Of a stretch of DNA of 64,000 nt, positions 1-8,699 are shown piece after piece. A program made the position numbers and the translations under genes. How positions within the stretch are numbered: position 1 is the stretch's first letter; each line of letters starts with the position of its first letter. Origin of the DNA: JABWBD01 sp040768665 (GTDB taxonomy: Bacteria; Planctomycetota; Planctomycetia; Pirellulales; Thermoguttaceae); contig JAXGMN010000055.1 of NCBI GenBank assembly GCA_040768665.1, forward strand, positions 1-64,000. Direction: 5' to 3'. The notes beneath the pieces were generated by a model, which saw only the letters and a program-made list of their open reading frames with translations, made no database searches and was not told where the DNA came from.

Positions 1-81
1 GATCCGCGAGTGCTGGCGGGACTGATTTTCAGGTCGCCCAGGGCCAGCCGGAAAACGGCGGACCTACTGTCCAAATACCGG

Positions 82-1602
82 TCACCAGCAAATCACGTAC
101 TTTGCGAAGTCGGTCCCGGTGAAGGTTGCCCAGGAGATCGTAATCAGGCCGTCGCCGGGGTTGCCCGTCGTCCAGTGGAAGTCGCTGCCGTGGGGATCCC
201 GCAGGTCGACCTCCCACTGCTTGCTCGTGGAGTTGTAGCGGACGGCAAGGACGGCCCGGTAATGGCCATGATGTCCGACGATTACCGGCTTGTTCTGCTG
301 ACGAGCCAGAATGATCCTGGCGAGGTCCTGATTGCCCAGCGGCTTGGCGCTGTAGGCTTGACCCGGCCGGTCGAGCAAGCGGCCGAACCCGTCCCACTGG
401 TATGGACTGCCGGCTAACTCGGGCAGCGGCTTGCTTAACGCCCGATTGAGAATGGTGACCCAGAAATCGCCCTCTTGGTTGGGGTTGGGCTGGGCGTCGC
501 CCGGGTCCACCGTGCCGTCGAACTTCACGTCAACATAGGACAGCTTGCCCGGAGCGCTGTAGAGCGATACGCGGTAGTTGCCGTCGCCGAGGTACTGGAT
601 CCGTTTCGCCAGGTCGACGCCGGTGTGAGCCACGGAGGAGATCGCCGCCAGCACGCCGCAGTTTCCATAGTTGCCCTGGTAAATATCGTCGAACTTGGCG
701 CCGCCGATTGCCCACTTGTAGGCATTGTAGTCGTAGCCGAGGCCGCCATCGACGTACTCCGTGCCGGAGCCGTCGTCGAGGAAGTCGTTGCCGGCGCCCC
801 CCAGTAGGATATCCCCTCCCGCGCGGCCGAAGAGCTTGTCGTTGTTGTCGCCGCCGTCCAGGCGGTCAGCGCCAAGGCCGCCGTCGAGGAAGTCGTTGCC
901 GGCATCGCCCCAGAGCCGGTCATTGCCCGCCTCACCCCAAAGCTTGTCGTTATGCGCACCGCCGATGAGATCGTCGTTGCCGGCGCCGCCGATGAGTTGA
1001 TCCGCGCCGTTCTCGCCCCAGAGGGTGTCGTTTCCGCCCTGGCCCCAGGCCATGTCGTTATGGTTGCCGCAGACGATTTTGTCGTTGCCGGCGCCGCCGA
1101 TGAGTTGGTCGTTGCCGTCCTGCCCCCAGAGCGTGTCGTTTCCGCCCTGGCCCCAGATCTTGTCGTTACCGGCGCCTCCCACGAGCTGATCGTCGGCCGC
1201 GCCGCCGATCAATACGTCGGCCCCGTTGTTGCCGTAGGCAACGCAGGGAACGGTGCCTTTGTTCTCGAAACGGTCGTTGCCGGCACTGCCGTGGAAGACG
1301 ATCTTGTTGACCATCCCGGGTGCAAAGGGCTGGACGACCGGAGCGTGGCCGGGGCTGGTGGCCTTGACGTAGGTCCACCGCAACGGCGCAGACGAGGTCG
1401 GCTGCCATACGTCCAGTACCTCCACGGCGCTAGTGAGCGGATCGGCGGTGATCTGGAGTACGCCCCCCGCCAGTACAGCCATTCCGGTGGCCATGAGTTG
1501 CCTGGACTCCAACCCCTCAAAGGCGAGCTTCCGCCGTTGACGCGAGGCATTTTTGCGGCTGGATGCCCCATGCCGTTGTCCAAAGAGCTTTGAGAATTTC
1601 AT
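82..1602 (-). CDS. Secreted RTX-repeat protein with calpain-like cysteine peptidase domain
   Basis: 506 aa. Residues 26-39 carry a planctomycete LEPR-XLL-like motif (LAFEGLESRQLMA), a mark of exported proteins in this phylum. Residues about 105-280 are glycine/aspartate nonapeptide repeats (GGAGNDxL type) that bind calcium in RTX proteins. The C-terminal part resembles calpain family C2: QGNYGNCGVLAA with candidate nucleophile Cys315, then GHYRAVLAV with His447, and LRDPHG where calpains have LRNPWG. The third catalytic position is therefore Asp469 rather than Asn. The ATG at 1602 is chosen because GGGAG lies just upstream; longer in-frame starts would put the motif too far from the N-terminus. 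Activity is an inference. Confidence 0.8.
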   Translation of the reverse strand: MKFSKLFGQRHGASSRKNASRQRRKLAFEGLESRQLMATGMAVLAGGVLQITADPLTSAVEVLDVWQPTSSAPLRWTYVKATSPGHAPVVQPFAPGMVNKIVFHGSAGNDRFENKGTVPCVAYGNNGADVLIGGAADDQLVGGAGNDKIWGQGGNDTLWGQDGNDQLIGGAGNDKIVCGNHNDMAWGQGGNDTLWGENGADQLIGGAGNDDLIGGAHNDKLWGEAGNDRLWGDAGNDFLDGGLGADRLDGGDNNDKLFGRAGGDILLGGAGNDFLDDGSGTEYVDGGLGYDYNAYKWAIGGAKFDDIYQGNYGNCGVLAAISSVAHTGVDLAKRIQYLGDGNYRVSLYSAPGKLSYVDVKFDGTVDPGDAQPNPNQEGDFWVTILNRALSKPLPELAGSPYQWDGFGRLLDRPGQAYSAKPLGNQDLARIILARQQNKPVIVGHHGHYRAVLAVRYNSTSKQWEVDLRDPHGSDFHWTTGNPGDGLITISWATFTGTDFAKYVICW

Positions 1603-1720
1603 CGAACTTCTCCCAGTAAAAAGGAACCTGCCTTGCCTCGCAGAGGTGTTTGTCCGACGGCCGCTGTTGCGAGGCACACAAACGGACCGTCCACGTTTGG
1701 AAACGAAGTGCGCTACGCGG

Positions 1721-4048
1721 CTAACCCCACGCATTGGTTGCGAAGAGCCGATCGTGGGCAGCAAGATGGCTGTGCCCGTTGAACTTTCCTGATGTTGTGA
1801 CGGTGTGCTGGCCCGCAAGCAGATCCGCCATGAGTTCTCGGCCCTGTCCGGCCCATGCAGGAAGCTGTCTCATCGCCTGGTCGTGCATGGCCCCCTTGGC
1901 TTCCCGCACGGCGGAACAAGCCACCGGTTCGCGGGCGGCAATATCGGCAGCCAGAATATCCAGCAGGTTCTCAGCCGCAGTAGCCGGCGCGGGCCTCGAG
2001 GCGGAGGGCGCACCGCGCTGAGCCGGCGATCCGCCCGCGGCGCCGGTCTGGGAGAACGGCGCGGTGAAAGCGGCTCTCATCGCCAGGTGACTGTTCTGGG
2101 CGGCCCAGCCGGCCTCCAGCGCGGCAAACTGCTGATTCATGAAGGACGTGTTCCGGATCCAAGCAGACCCGTTCCAAAAGTATTGCTTGTTTACCGTTAC
2201 CCATTGGCCCTTCGTGTTATAGCGAAGCCCCATCACCTCCGTTTGCGTGCCCGACTTCACATGGTGCAGTCCGAAGGTGTGGCCGGCTTCGTGGGCAATG
2301 CAGTCGGCCATGGCCAGCGCGGTCGCTTCCGCATGGAAAGCCACGCCAGTCGACAGGGGTGTCGTCGTGTAGGCGCCGCTGCTGTGACGAAACCACCGTT
2401 CCTCGTTGACGAAAGCGATATCGGTCCGATTGTTGTTACCCGCGTCGATGTCAGCCGCGACGTGCGAACCGGTTTGCCCCGATATCTTGATGTTGTTGGC
2501 GCCGACAAAGACGGTCGTTGCCGCCTGTTCGCGGACGGCTCCAGCGTCACGGAGACGAACCTGCACCCCGTACGGCGCCAGATCCTGGGCCACGAGTTGG
2601 ACGATGCGGTTAATCACCTGCTGGCGGTCGCCGCGGTCGGAGAGAAAGCGGCCGACCGTGACGCCGTTGAACTCGGCATCGACGTGCGAGTCGAGGTACT
2701 GCCATCCGGAATTCCAGCCGTTGAGATCCGCCCGAGAGATGGTGATTCCCTCGAAATTGAGGTAGAGCACGCGGCGAACCTCGGGGAGCAGATTCAGGAA
2801 ACCGCGCCGAGCGCGGATTTCGCCGTCCTTCTGAGTGCTATTGGCCATGATGACGTAGTGACCGTCGCTCGCGATGTCGATCGCGGGGGCCGAGAGTGCC
2901 GTCCCGACGTCTTGCCACGCGTGCACCAGGCCGTTGCCGGAGACTTCGTACGCGCGAACCTGGCCGCCGTTGACTTCGCAGGCGACGACGAAACCCTGTT
3001 TCAAATTGGCTGTCGCGACGACCGGGCGAGCTGCCTGGGACTTTACTCCCACGTAGCGATTGAGCGACGGCCACCACACGTCGACGTATTGGTCTTCGAC
3101 GACAATCTCGGCGCCGGTGAATCCGGTCGGTGCGATCAGCCGCGCCCGGATTTCCGACCCATAGCTGCCTTGGGCGCGGTAAACGACCACCCCTTTATTG
3201 CGGATTCCATCCCAATCGATACCGGCCTGCTCATCGAAGCGTGCGGACCCGTTGGCAGCAGAATCCCACGACTTGGTGTGATAGACGAGTTTGCCCGGCT
3301 GGCTGTATCCGCCGTAGTGCGCCACACGAATGTCGGTGTCGGTGGTGGAGTAGGTGCGTTCGTAGGCAACGGCGAATCCAAGATGGGCGCCGGTGATGCT
3401 CGAGCGCGCCTCCTTGTTCGCAGTGCCGGCGACCGTGAACTCTTCGAGCTTTGTTCCGTCGGACAGGAAAACGCTCGCCTTGACGTTCGAGTCGGCGCCG
3501 CTGTCGCAGGTGTACGAGACGGCGAATCCTTTGGCCGCCGGCACATAGATGACGTCGATCGACGCGTCGTACTCGCGGTTGGCGGTTGCGGCGATGGTGA
3601 ACTGCGACAGGCGTTGTCCGGACTTGCTGAACAGTGCACCGCGAATGTTCTGGTCGGTCGCACTGACCTGTTCGGTCCAGACGACCACGACCTCACCCGT
3701 GGAAAACATAGCGACCGCCGGATCGACTTCCTTCTTGCCGGTGTTGGCGACGATGAAATCTCCACTGACCGGGTGGTCGTAGCGATCGTAGATGCGTGCG
3801 CGGATGTCCGTATCGGTGGAACTCCAGGTATCCTGCCAGGCCGCCACGTGCATGCCGTCGCCGTTATAGGCCACCGCCGCATCGGCTTGGAGGAGCTTCT
3901 CCTTGGTATTGACTTGGAAGTCCCAAGGGGACACGGAGAGGAACTCGCGGTTCTCAAGTTGCTCTCCGAGCAGATGCCGAGGACGGCTGCTTTTGCGGCC
4001 TCTGTACTTGTTGCGCAAGAAGCGGTCGACGGGGCGAGGAAGCGTCAT
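1721..4048 (-). CDS. Secreted metzincin-like zinc metalloprotease
   Basis: 775 aa. A LEPR-XLL-like motif (LLGEQLENREFLS) lies near residues 25-40, as in the neighbouring protease gene. The middle region (about 45-450) has repeated beta-rich units with DTDIRAR-type phrases, suggesting a beta-propeller or beta-sandwich array. A peptidase domain near the C-terminus has the metzincin zinc signature HEAGHTFGLHH at about residues 586-596, followed by VMGLRY as a possible Met-turn. The start at 4048 follows AAGGAG at good spacing; a longer in-frame start at 4126 has no comparable site. It probably acts outside the cytoplasm on proteins; the substrate is unknown. Confidence 0.8.
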   Translation of the reverse strand: MTLPRPVDRFLRNKYRGRKSSRPRHLLGEQLENREFLSVSPWDFQVNTKEKLLQADAAVAYNGDGMHVAAWQDTWSSTDTDIRARIYDRYDHPVSGDFIVANTGKKEVDPAVAMFSTGEVVVVWTEQVSATDQNIRGALFSKSGQRLSQFTIAATANREYDASIDVIYVPAAKGFAVSYTCDSGADSNVKASVFLSDGTKLEEFTVAGTANKEARSSITGAHLGFAVAYERTYSTTDTDIRVAHYGGYSQPGKLVYHTKSWDSAANGSARFDEQAGIDWDGIRNKGVVVYRAQGSYGSEIRARLIAPTGFTGAEIVVEDQYVDVWWPSLNRYVGVKSQAARPVVATANLKQGFVVACEVNGGQVRAYEVSGNGLVHAWQDVGTALSAPAIDIASDGHYVIMANSTQKDGEIRARRGFLNLLPEVRRVLYLNFEGITISRADLNGWNSGWQYLDSHVDAEFNGVTVGRFLSDRGDRQQVINRIVQLVAQDLAPYGVQVRLRDAGAVREQAATTVFVGANNIKISGQTGSHVAADIDAGNNNRTDIAFVNEERWFRHSSGAYTTTPLSTGVAFHAEATALAMADCIAHEAGHTFGLHHVKSGTQTEVMGLRYNTKGQWVTVNKQYFWNGSAWIRNTSFMNQQFAALEAGWAAQNSHLAMRAAFTAPFSQTGAAGGSPAQRGAPSASRPAPATAAENLLDILAADIAAREPVACSAVREAKGAMHDQAMRQLPAWAGQGRELMADLLAGQHTVTTSGKFNGHSHLAAHDRLFATNAWG

Positions 4049-4241
4049 TGCCAAGTCTCCTTTGCCGAAGGGCGACCTGCCAAACGGGTGGTCCCTTGGG
4101 CGGTCCAAGACCGGAATCATAGACAAGTGCGCCGGTCATCTATCCAGAGATGGCCACTTCCAGATCGGCAGCGACATACCCCCTCGAAAATTCTTTCGAA
4201 GTTGTGGGCGGGCTGCCAAAGAACGCGGGGTGCCCGGAATA

Positions 4242-4342
4242 AGAGCCTATCCCAAAACCTCGCGAGGAGAAGGGGACAGGCACATTTTGCTCCGAAGACT
4301 CCGCAAAATGAGCCAGTCCCCGGCGGTTTTGGGATAGGCTCT
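4242..4342. repeat. Palindromic intergenic element, about 100 bp, type A
   Basis: Perfect 18-bp inverted repeats (4242-4259 and 4325-4342, AGAGCCTATCCCAAAACC and its complement) enclose a nested hairpin: GGGGAC at 4272-4277 against GTCCCC at 4316-4321, and ATTTTGC against GCAAAAT inside. A solo copy of the GGGGACAGGCA core is at 6685-6695. It looks like a REP- or MITE-like repeat and carries no gene. Confidence 0.7.
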
Positions 4343-4368
4343 AAAACAACGACCCACCAGAACATCAA

Positions 4369-4454
4369 GCAGCCCGGCTGCTGACATCGAGCGACCGCTT
4401 GGGGCAGCGGGAATCCCTTTGCCAGCAGCCGGGTTGTCAGCAGCCGGGCTGCTG
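4369..4454. repeat. Cluster of CAGCCGGGCTG hairpins
   Basis: Three related copies of a self-complementary GCAGCC/GGCTGC motif lie at about 4369-4383, 4423-4434 and 4439-4453, downstream of the minus-strand FHA regulator. They could act as a transcript end, but no T tract follows on either strand. The rest of the 4049-4508 gap shows nothing recognisable. Confidence 0.4.
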
Positions 4455-4508
4455 GTGCGGCGGTAGATGCCCACGCCTTTTCGCACAACGGATCGGGATG
4501 GGCGGGAC

Positions 4509-6560
4509 CTACTTCCCCGCGGATCCGCCGTTCTCGCTCAGGCGGTACCGGCGGATCTTGCGGTCGAGGGTGGACCGCTCGATGCCGAGGATGCTGGCGG
4601 TGCGGCTTTTGTTCCATCCGGTGTGCTCGAGAGTGGCTGCGATGTGCGTCCGCTCCATGTCGGCCAGCGAGCATGCCCGGAACCGTTGGTCGACGGGGGT
4701 CGGCTGCATCGTGTCGCCGGCGGTGGCCAGGTTGGACAGGAGCAGGTCGCCCTGGTCGATGTACTGGCCGGTGCAGAGGACCACGGCCCGTTCGACGACG
4801 TTGCGGAGCTCGCGGACGTTGCCCGGCCAGCGGTAGGCGATGAGTTGCTCCATGGCGCGGGGCGTGTAGCCGCGGATCTTGCGGCCCGTCTCGCTTCGGA
4901 ATTTCTCGAGGAAATAGTTGGCCAGCACGGGAATGTCGTCGGGCCGCTTGCGGAGCGCCGGAACGATGATCTCCAACACCCTCAGGCGGAAGAACAGGTC
5001 GCGGCGGAAACGGCCCTCGGCGGCGTCCTTCTCCAGGTCGCGGTTGGTGGCTGCGATGACGCGGACGTCGACCTTCACCGGCTTGCTCCCGCCGACGCGT
5101 TCGAAGGGATGCCCCTCGAGAACGCGGAGGAACTTGGCCTGGATGTTCGGGCTCATCTCGCCGATTTCGTCGAGCATGAGGGTTCCGCCGTGGGCCGCCT
5201 CGAACTTGCCGATTTTCCGTTCGGTTGCGCCGGTGAACGCGCCCTTCTCGTGGCCGAACAACTCGCTGGCCAGCAGGTCCTCGGACAATGCCGCGCAATT
5301 GAGGCAGACGAAGGCGTTCTTGCTTCGTGCGCTGGAGAAATGCACGCCGCGGGCGACCAGCTCCTTGCCCGCCCCGCTCTCGCCGCGGATCAGGACCGTC
5401 GCTTTGCTGGCGGCGGCACGGGCGATCTCCTCGGTGACCTGCCGTAGCTGCGGGCTCCGGCCGATGATCTCGCTCTGCACTCCCAAGCGCTCGCGGAGCT
5501 CGACGTTCTCGTTGCGGATGAGGATCAGGTTCTGAGCCAGTTCCTCCCGGCGGTTGAGATTGGTGACCGCCACCGCGAGGGTGTCGGCCACGGCGAGGGT
5601 GAACTCGAGGTCGTCGGGATCCAGGGCACGTTCCGGGTCGGTCGAGTAGAGGTGGATCAAGCCCAGCACGTTCTGGCCGTGGCGGACGGGCGCGCAGATC
5701 ACGCTCGTGGCGAGGATCTCTCCCTTGCTGTCGCGGCTGCCGAGGGCACTATCGCCCATCACGTTGCGGGCGAGCACGGCCTCCTGCTCGCGGAGCACCG
5801 TACGGGCCAGGAAGCTGGATACCTGGTGGTAGCGCTGCTCGGTCGTGGTCCGGGACGCGACCACTTCCAGGTTGACTGCGTCGGGAGTGCCTTTGAAATC
5901 CGGCGGGAGAAGAAGTACGGCTCCCGCGTCGGTCTGCGTCGAATCGAACATGCCGCCCAGCGCCAATTCCGCCATTTGCTCGGCGGCGGGGGCCTTGGCC
6001 AGTTCGAACGCCAATCGGCAAAGGTAGGCGGCGGCACGCCCCGCGCGAGAAATGCTTCCTTCGTCCTTGCTCCCGGGCGTGAGGAACCGCGTCTGGCCTT
6101 TGCGGTGCGTGATCGTCGTCGGTTCGTAGGCAGCCAGGATGTCGGAATCGCCGCCTAGATCGTTCGACGTCTCGCGGTTGGCCGGAGCAGGCATGTATGG
6201 GCCGGCGGCCGAGCGGCGGGTGACGCCCGCCGTTTCGGAGAACGCCTCGCTCAGATCGTTGACGAAGACCAACTGCGATCGCCCGATCCGGATCAGGTCG
6301 CCGGCCTTCAGCGGGCAATCGCCTTTGATCAACTGCTCGTGGACCACCGTGCCGTTGCGGCTATCCAGATCGCGGACGACCCATTGCCCCTCGGACACAA
6401 ACAGTTCGGCGTGGTTGCGGCTGCAGCGTTCGTCCTTCAAGGGAATCTGGTTGGTGGGAGCGCGCCCGATGGTCACCGTCTGGCCCGGCACGAGCCGGAA
6501 AACGTCGGTCCACTTCGCACCTTCTCGAATTACCAGGTAGGCGAGATCCGACACCAGCAT
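4509..6560 (-). CDS. FHA-GAF sigma-54-dependent transcriptional activator
   Basis: 683 aa. An FHA domain at about residues 24-100 (IGR at 31-33, SRNH at 47-50, DSRNGT at 66-71) should bind phosphothreonine peptides. A GAF-like region follows at about 175-330. The AAA+ domain (about 360-605) has Walker A GESGAGKE, the sigma-54 contact loop GAFTGA and the Walker B stretch TLMLDEIGEM. A Fis-type helix-turn-helix ends the protein (HTGWNKSRTASILGIERSTL). It should drive open-complex formation at sigma-54 promoters, with Ser/Thr phosphorylation as the likely input through FHA rather than a receiver domain. There is no obvious ribosome site before the ATG, so the start is less certain. Targets are unknown. 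Confidence 0.92.
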   Translation of the reverse strand: MLVSDLAYLVIREGAKWTDVFRLVPGQTVTIGRAPTNQIPLKDERCSRNHAELFVSEGQWVVRDLDSRNGTVVHEQLIKGDCPLKAGDLIRIGRSQLVFVNDLSEAFSETAGVTRRSAAGPYMPAPANRETSNDLGGDSDILAAYEPTTITHRKGQTRFLTPGSKDEGSISRAGRAAAYLCRLAFELAKAPAAEQMAELALGGMFDSTQTDAGAVLLLPPDFKGTPDAVNLEVVASRTTTEQRYHQVSSFLARTVLREQEAVLARNVMGDSALGSRDSKGEILATSVICAPVRHGQNVLGLIHLYSTDPERALDPDDLEFTLAVADTLAVAVTNLNRREELAQNLILIRNENVELRERLGVQSEIIGRSPQLRQVTEEIARAAASKATVLIRGESGAGKELVARGVHFSSARSKNAFVCLNCAALSEDLLASELFGHEKGAFTGATERKIGKFEAAHGGTLMLDEIGEMSPNIQAKFLRVLEGHPFERVGGSKPVKVDVRVIAATNRDLEKDAAEGRFRRDLFFRLRVLEIIVPALRKRPDDIPVLANYFLEKFRSETGRKIRGYTPRAMEQLIAYRWPGNVRELRNVVERAVVLCTGQYIDQGDLLLSNLATAGDTMQPTPVDQRFRACSLADMERTHIAATLEHTGWNKSRTASILGIERSTLDRKIRRYRLSENGGSAGK

Positions 6561-7028
6561 CTCCAGCAGCGGGGAGAAAAGACGATTTGCCGACCGGGTT
6601 CTCCCATCGGCAGTCCGCTTCTATTAAGGTACCGTAGAGAGGGGGCGTTCGGCAAGGTGCTCGATGGCCGGGTGAGTGCTGAAGGGGGACAGGCATAAAG
6701 GAATAAATAGGGCCGTTGGCCAAAACCCCTTCCTGACGCCCCCTCAACCTGAGGTATTGTCGCGACCTGCAGTGATTAGGGTCTTCGGCCAAGAGGAAAA
6801 CGCCTCGGATTGCGGGACACCCGAGATACGCCTTTTGCGAAGGGGTTGCTTTTTCATCCCGGCCTGCGTCGGTACGTTTTTCCTTGCAAAACAACCCCCG
6901 CCAAGTTCGCCTATATTCTACAGAGTGCTAAAATGCACTTATTCCGAGCGAACCCCCCAACCGTGCCCCGAAAATGTTCGGGGACCGCCTGTCTGCGGTC
7001 CTCTTCGATCGTTAGAGGAGAAAACGTC
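6561..7028. other. Intergenic region between divergent genes
   Basis: No convincing coding frame. It contains a solo copy of the GGGGACAGGCA core (6685-6695) shared with the element at 4242-4342. The promoters of the flanking divergent genes should lie here, but no clear consensus boxes could be assigned. Confidence 0.4.
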
Positions 7029-8396
7029 ATGTCGCTACGTGACCTTGCTGTCACCCGTGCCGCTGCGGTGTTTGCATTCGTGTTTTTTCTGGCGGCCGGC
7101 TCCACGGCCGATGCCCAGAACAACCAGGGCTTCATTACGACGGGCAACCAGGTAGGCGGTGTGTCGGTCGACGTGAGCGGCATGCTGGATAACGCCGCGG
7201 TTGACGGCCAAGGGAGACTGTCGGCAATCCGTGACCTGGCATTGGACGCTGTTCCCGGCGATTTGAACAAGCCATCGGATCTCCGCAAGGTCTCGCTGCG
7301 ACGGTTGGAAGAGGCCATCCAGGCGATGGTGCAGGGTAAGGAACAACTTCCCGAGTCGATTCTCTTCCTGGCGGGATTGCAGCAGATTCGCTACGTGCTG
7401 GTCTATCCGGAGCAGAACGATATCGTGCTGGCCGGCCCGGCGGACGGCTGGGCGCTGAATCCGCGCGGTGCAGTGGTGGGCAAGACGAGCGGCAAGCCGG
7501 TTCTCCTGTTGGACGATCTGCTCGTCTCGCTCCGCACGGCGGCGGCGCCGACCCGCAGCGTGATCAGTTGCTCCATCGACCCGACCCCCGAGGGCCTGCA
7601 GCGTCTTCGGGCACACGCCGGCAATCTCAAAACCATCGGCAATCCGCGGGCGACGGCGATGGGAATCGAGCAACAGTTGGGGCCGCAGAAGATTAGCGTC
7701 AACGGGGTTCCCGACACGAGCCATTTCGCACGTGTTATGGTCGCGGCCGACTATCGCATGAAGCGGGTCTCGATGGGGCTTGAACCCGCGCCGATTCGCG
7801 GCTTGCCGAGTTTCCTGGAGATGATGAAGGCGGGCGGACGCGGCATGAGCAACATGCTGCCGCGCTGGTGGCTGGCACCCGACTATCAACCGCTCGTGCG
7901 CGACGCCGACGGTCTGGCCTGGGAGGTTCGCGGCGGATCGGTGAAGGCGATGGCCGAGAACGACTTCCTGGCGGCCGACGGCACGCGACAGCAGCGCGGG
8001 AAGGCCGATCCGGTTTCGCAGCGCTGGGCCGATATGATGACCGATCGCTACGGTGAACTCGCCATGGCCGATCCGATTTTCGGCCAGTTGCGCAACTGCA
8101 TGGATCTGGCGGTCGTCTCCGCGTTGATCGCCAAGGAGGGCCTCGCGGAAAAGGTGAACTGTGAGTTGCCGATGCTGCTCGGGGCGGGCAATCTGCCCGC
8201 GGCCGAACTGAACGCGCCGAAGCAGGTCGACAGCAAGGCCGCGCTGGTCAACAAGGGCCGGAATTGGATGATCGCCGCAGGTGGAGTCTCGATCAATCCC
8301 TGGGCGATTGTCGAGAACGTGGAAACGGCCGAGCAGCTTGCGGAGGTCCGGACCAAGTTGACCGCCGGGCAGCCGAAGAACTGGTGGTGGGACTGA
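7029..8396 (+). CDS. Exported DUF1598-like protein
   Basis: 455 aa. A signal peptide covers residues 1 to about 28 (hydrophobic AAAVFAFVFFLAAGS, then ADAQ as a likely cleavage site). The mature protein (NNQGFITTGNQVGGVSVDVSG onward) resembles the planctomycete family DUF1598 as far as I can recall; its function is unknown. The ATG at 7029 is preceded by AGAGGAG at eight bases. No catalytic motif stands out. It is transcribed alone, facing away from the FHA-sigma54 regulator. Confidence 0.65.
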   Translation: MSLRDLAVTRAAAVFAFVFFLAAGSTADAQNNQGFITTGNQVGGVSVDVSGMLDNAAVDGQGRLSAIRDLALDAVPGDLNKPSDLRKVSLRRLEEAIQAMVQGKEQLPESILFLAGLQQIRYVLVYPEQNDIVLAGPADGWALNPRGAVVGKTSGKPVLLLDDLLVSLRTAAAPTRSVISCSIDPTPEGLQRLRAHAGNLKTIGNPRATAMGIEQQLGPQKISVNGVPDTSHFARVMVAADYRMKRVSMGLEPAPIRGLPSFLEMMKAGGRGMSNMLPRWWLAPDYQPLVRDADGLAWEVRGGSVKAMAENDFLAADGTRQQRGKADPVSQRWADMMTDRYGELAMADPIFGQLRNCMDLAVVSALIAKEGLAEKVNCELPMLLGAGNLPAAELNAPKQVDSKAALVNKGRNWMIAAGGVSINPWAIVENVETAEQLAEVRTKLTAGQPKNWWWD

Positions 8397-8430
8397 ACCG
8401 CCTGCCCGAATTCTCGGAATACTCTTCGGG

Positions 8431-8459
8431 TTGACACACCCGCCCCTGCGTCGTATCCT
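8431..8459 (+). promoter_or_regulatory. Sigma-70-type promoter of the cimA-valS leader
   Basis: TTGACA at 8431-8436, a 17-base spacer, then TATCCT at 8454-8459. Transcription would begin near 8466, giving a leader of about 235 bases before cimA. Confidence 0.65.
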
Positions 8460-8492
8460 TAATGGTTTGACTGTAAATTCCAGGTCCGATCG

Positions 8493-8588
8493 ATGTACGC
8501 TCAGCCCTCGCATCCGATACGCTGCGTCCTCTCCGGCGACCCCGTCGTCGGCGCGATCGCGGTGATTATTCGGAACGCGGGGCCTTGA
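8493..8588 (+). CDS. Leader peptide of a branched-chain amino-acid attenuator
   Basis: 31 codons, ATG at 8493 to TGA at 8586-8588. The second half is rich in valine and isoleucine: Val18, Val19, Ile22, Val24, Ile25, Ile26, ending in Arg-Asn-Ala-Gly-Pro. This resembles ilv leader peptides of enterobacteria, where stalling at such codons decides attenuation. A weak AGG lies eight bases upstream of the ATG. The stop codon falls inside a strand that can form an antiterminator (8581-8590). It lies between a good promoter and a terminator ahead of cimA. Coding is inferred from codon content and position, not homology. Confidence 0.6.
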   Translation: MYAQPSHPIRCVLSGDPVVGAIAVIIRNAGP

Positions 8589-8624
8589 GGGCATCCGACC
8601 GGCAAACGACCGATCCACGATAGT

Positions 8625-8658
8625 CCTGAAGGCCGACAGCCTTTAGGGCTTTTTTTTT
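8625..8658 (+). terminator. Intrinsic terminator with competing antiterminator, in the cimA leader
   Basis: CCTGAAGGC (8625-8633) pairs with GCCTTTAGG (8639-8647) around a five-base loop and is followed by a run of nine T (8650-8658). The 5' arm can alternatively pair with GGCCTTGAGG at 8581-8590 (nine of ten positions), which overlaps the leader peptide stop codon. The two structures exclude each other, as in classical attenuators. It could also simply end the upstream transcript, but a promoter lies between them. Confidence 0.65.
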
Positions 8659-8699
8659 GGCTTTGATGGCTTCCGAGAGCAGTACGAGTTGAGGGACTG

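Noticed and set aside
780..1210. Regular repeated DNA, at first sight array-like
   Set aside because: The periodicity comes from RTX nonapeptide codons inside a reading frame; repeats are not identical and no spacers exist, so it is not CRISPR.
1805..4384. 859-codon plus-strand open frame opposite the metalloprotease
   Set aside because: It mirrors a minus-strand gene with a clear HEAGH motif; the translation is arginine/valine-rich with no family resemblance, as expected for an antisense frame in GC-rich coding DNA.
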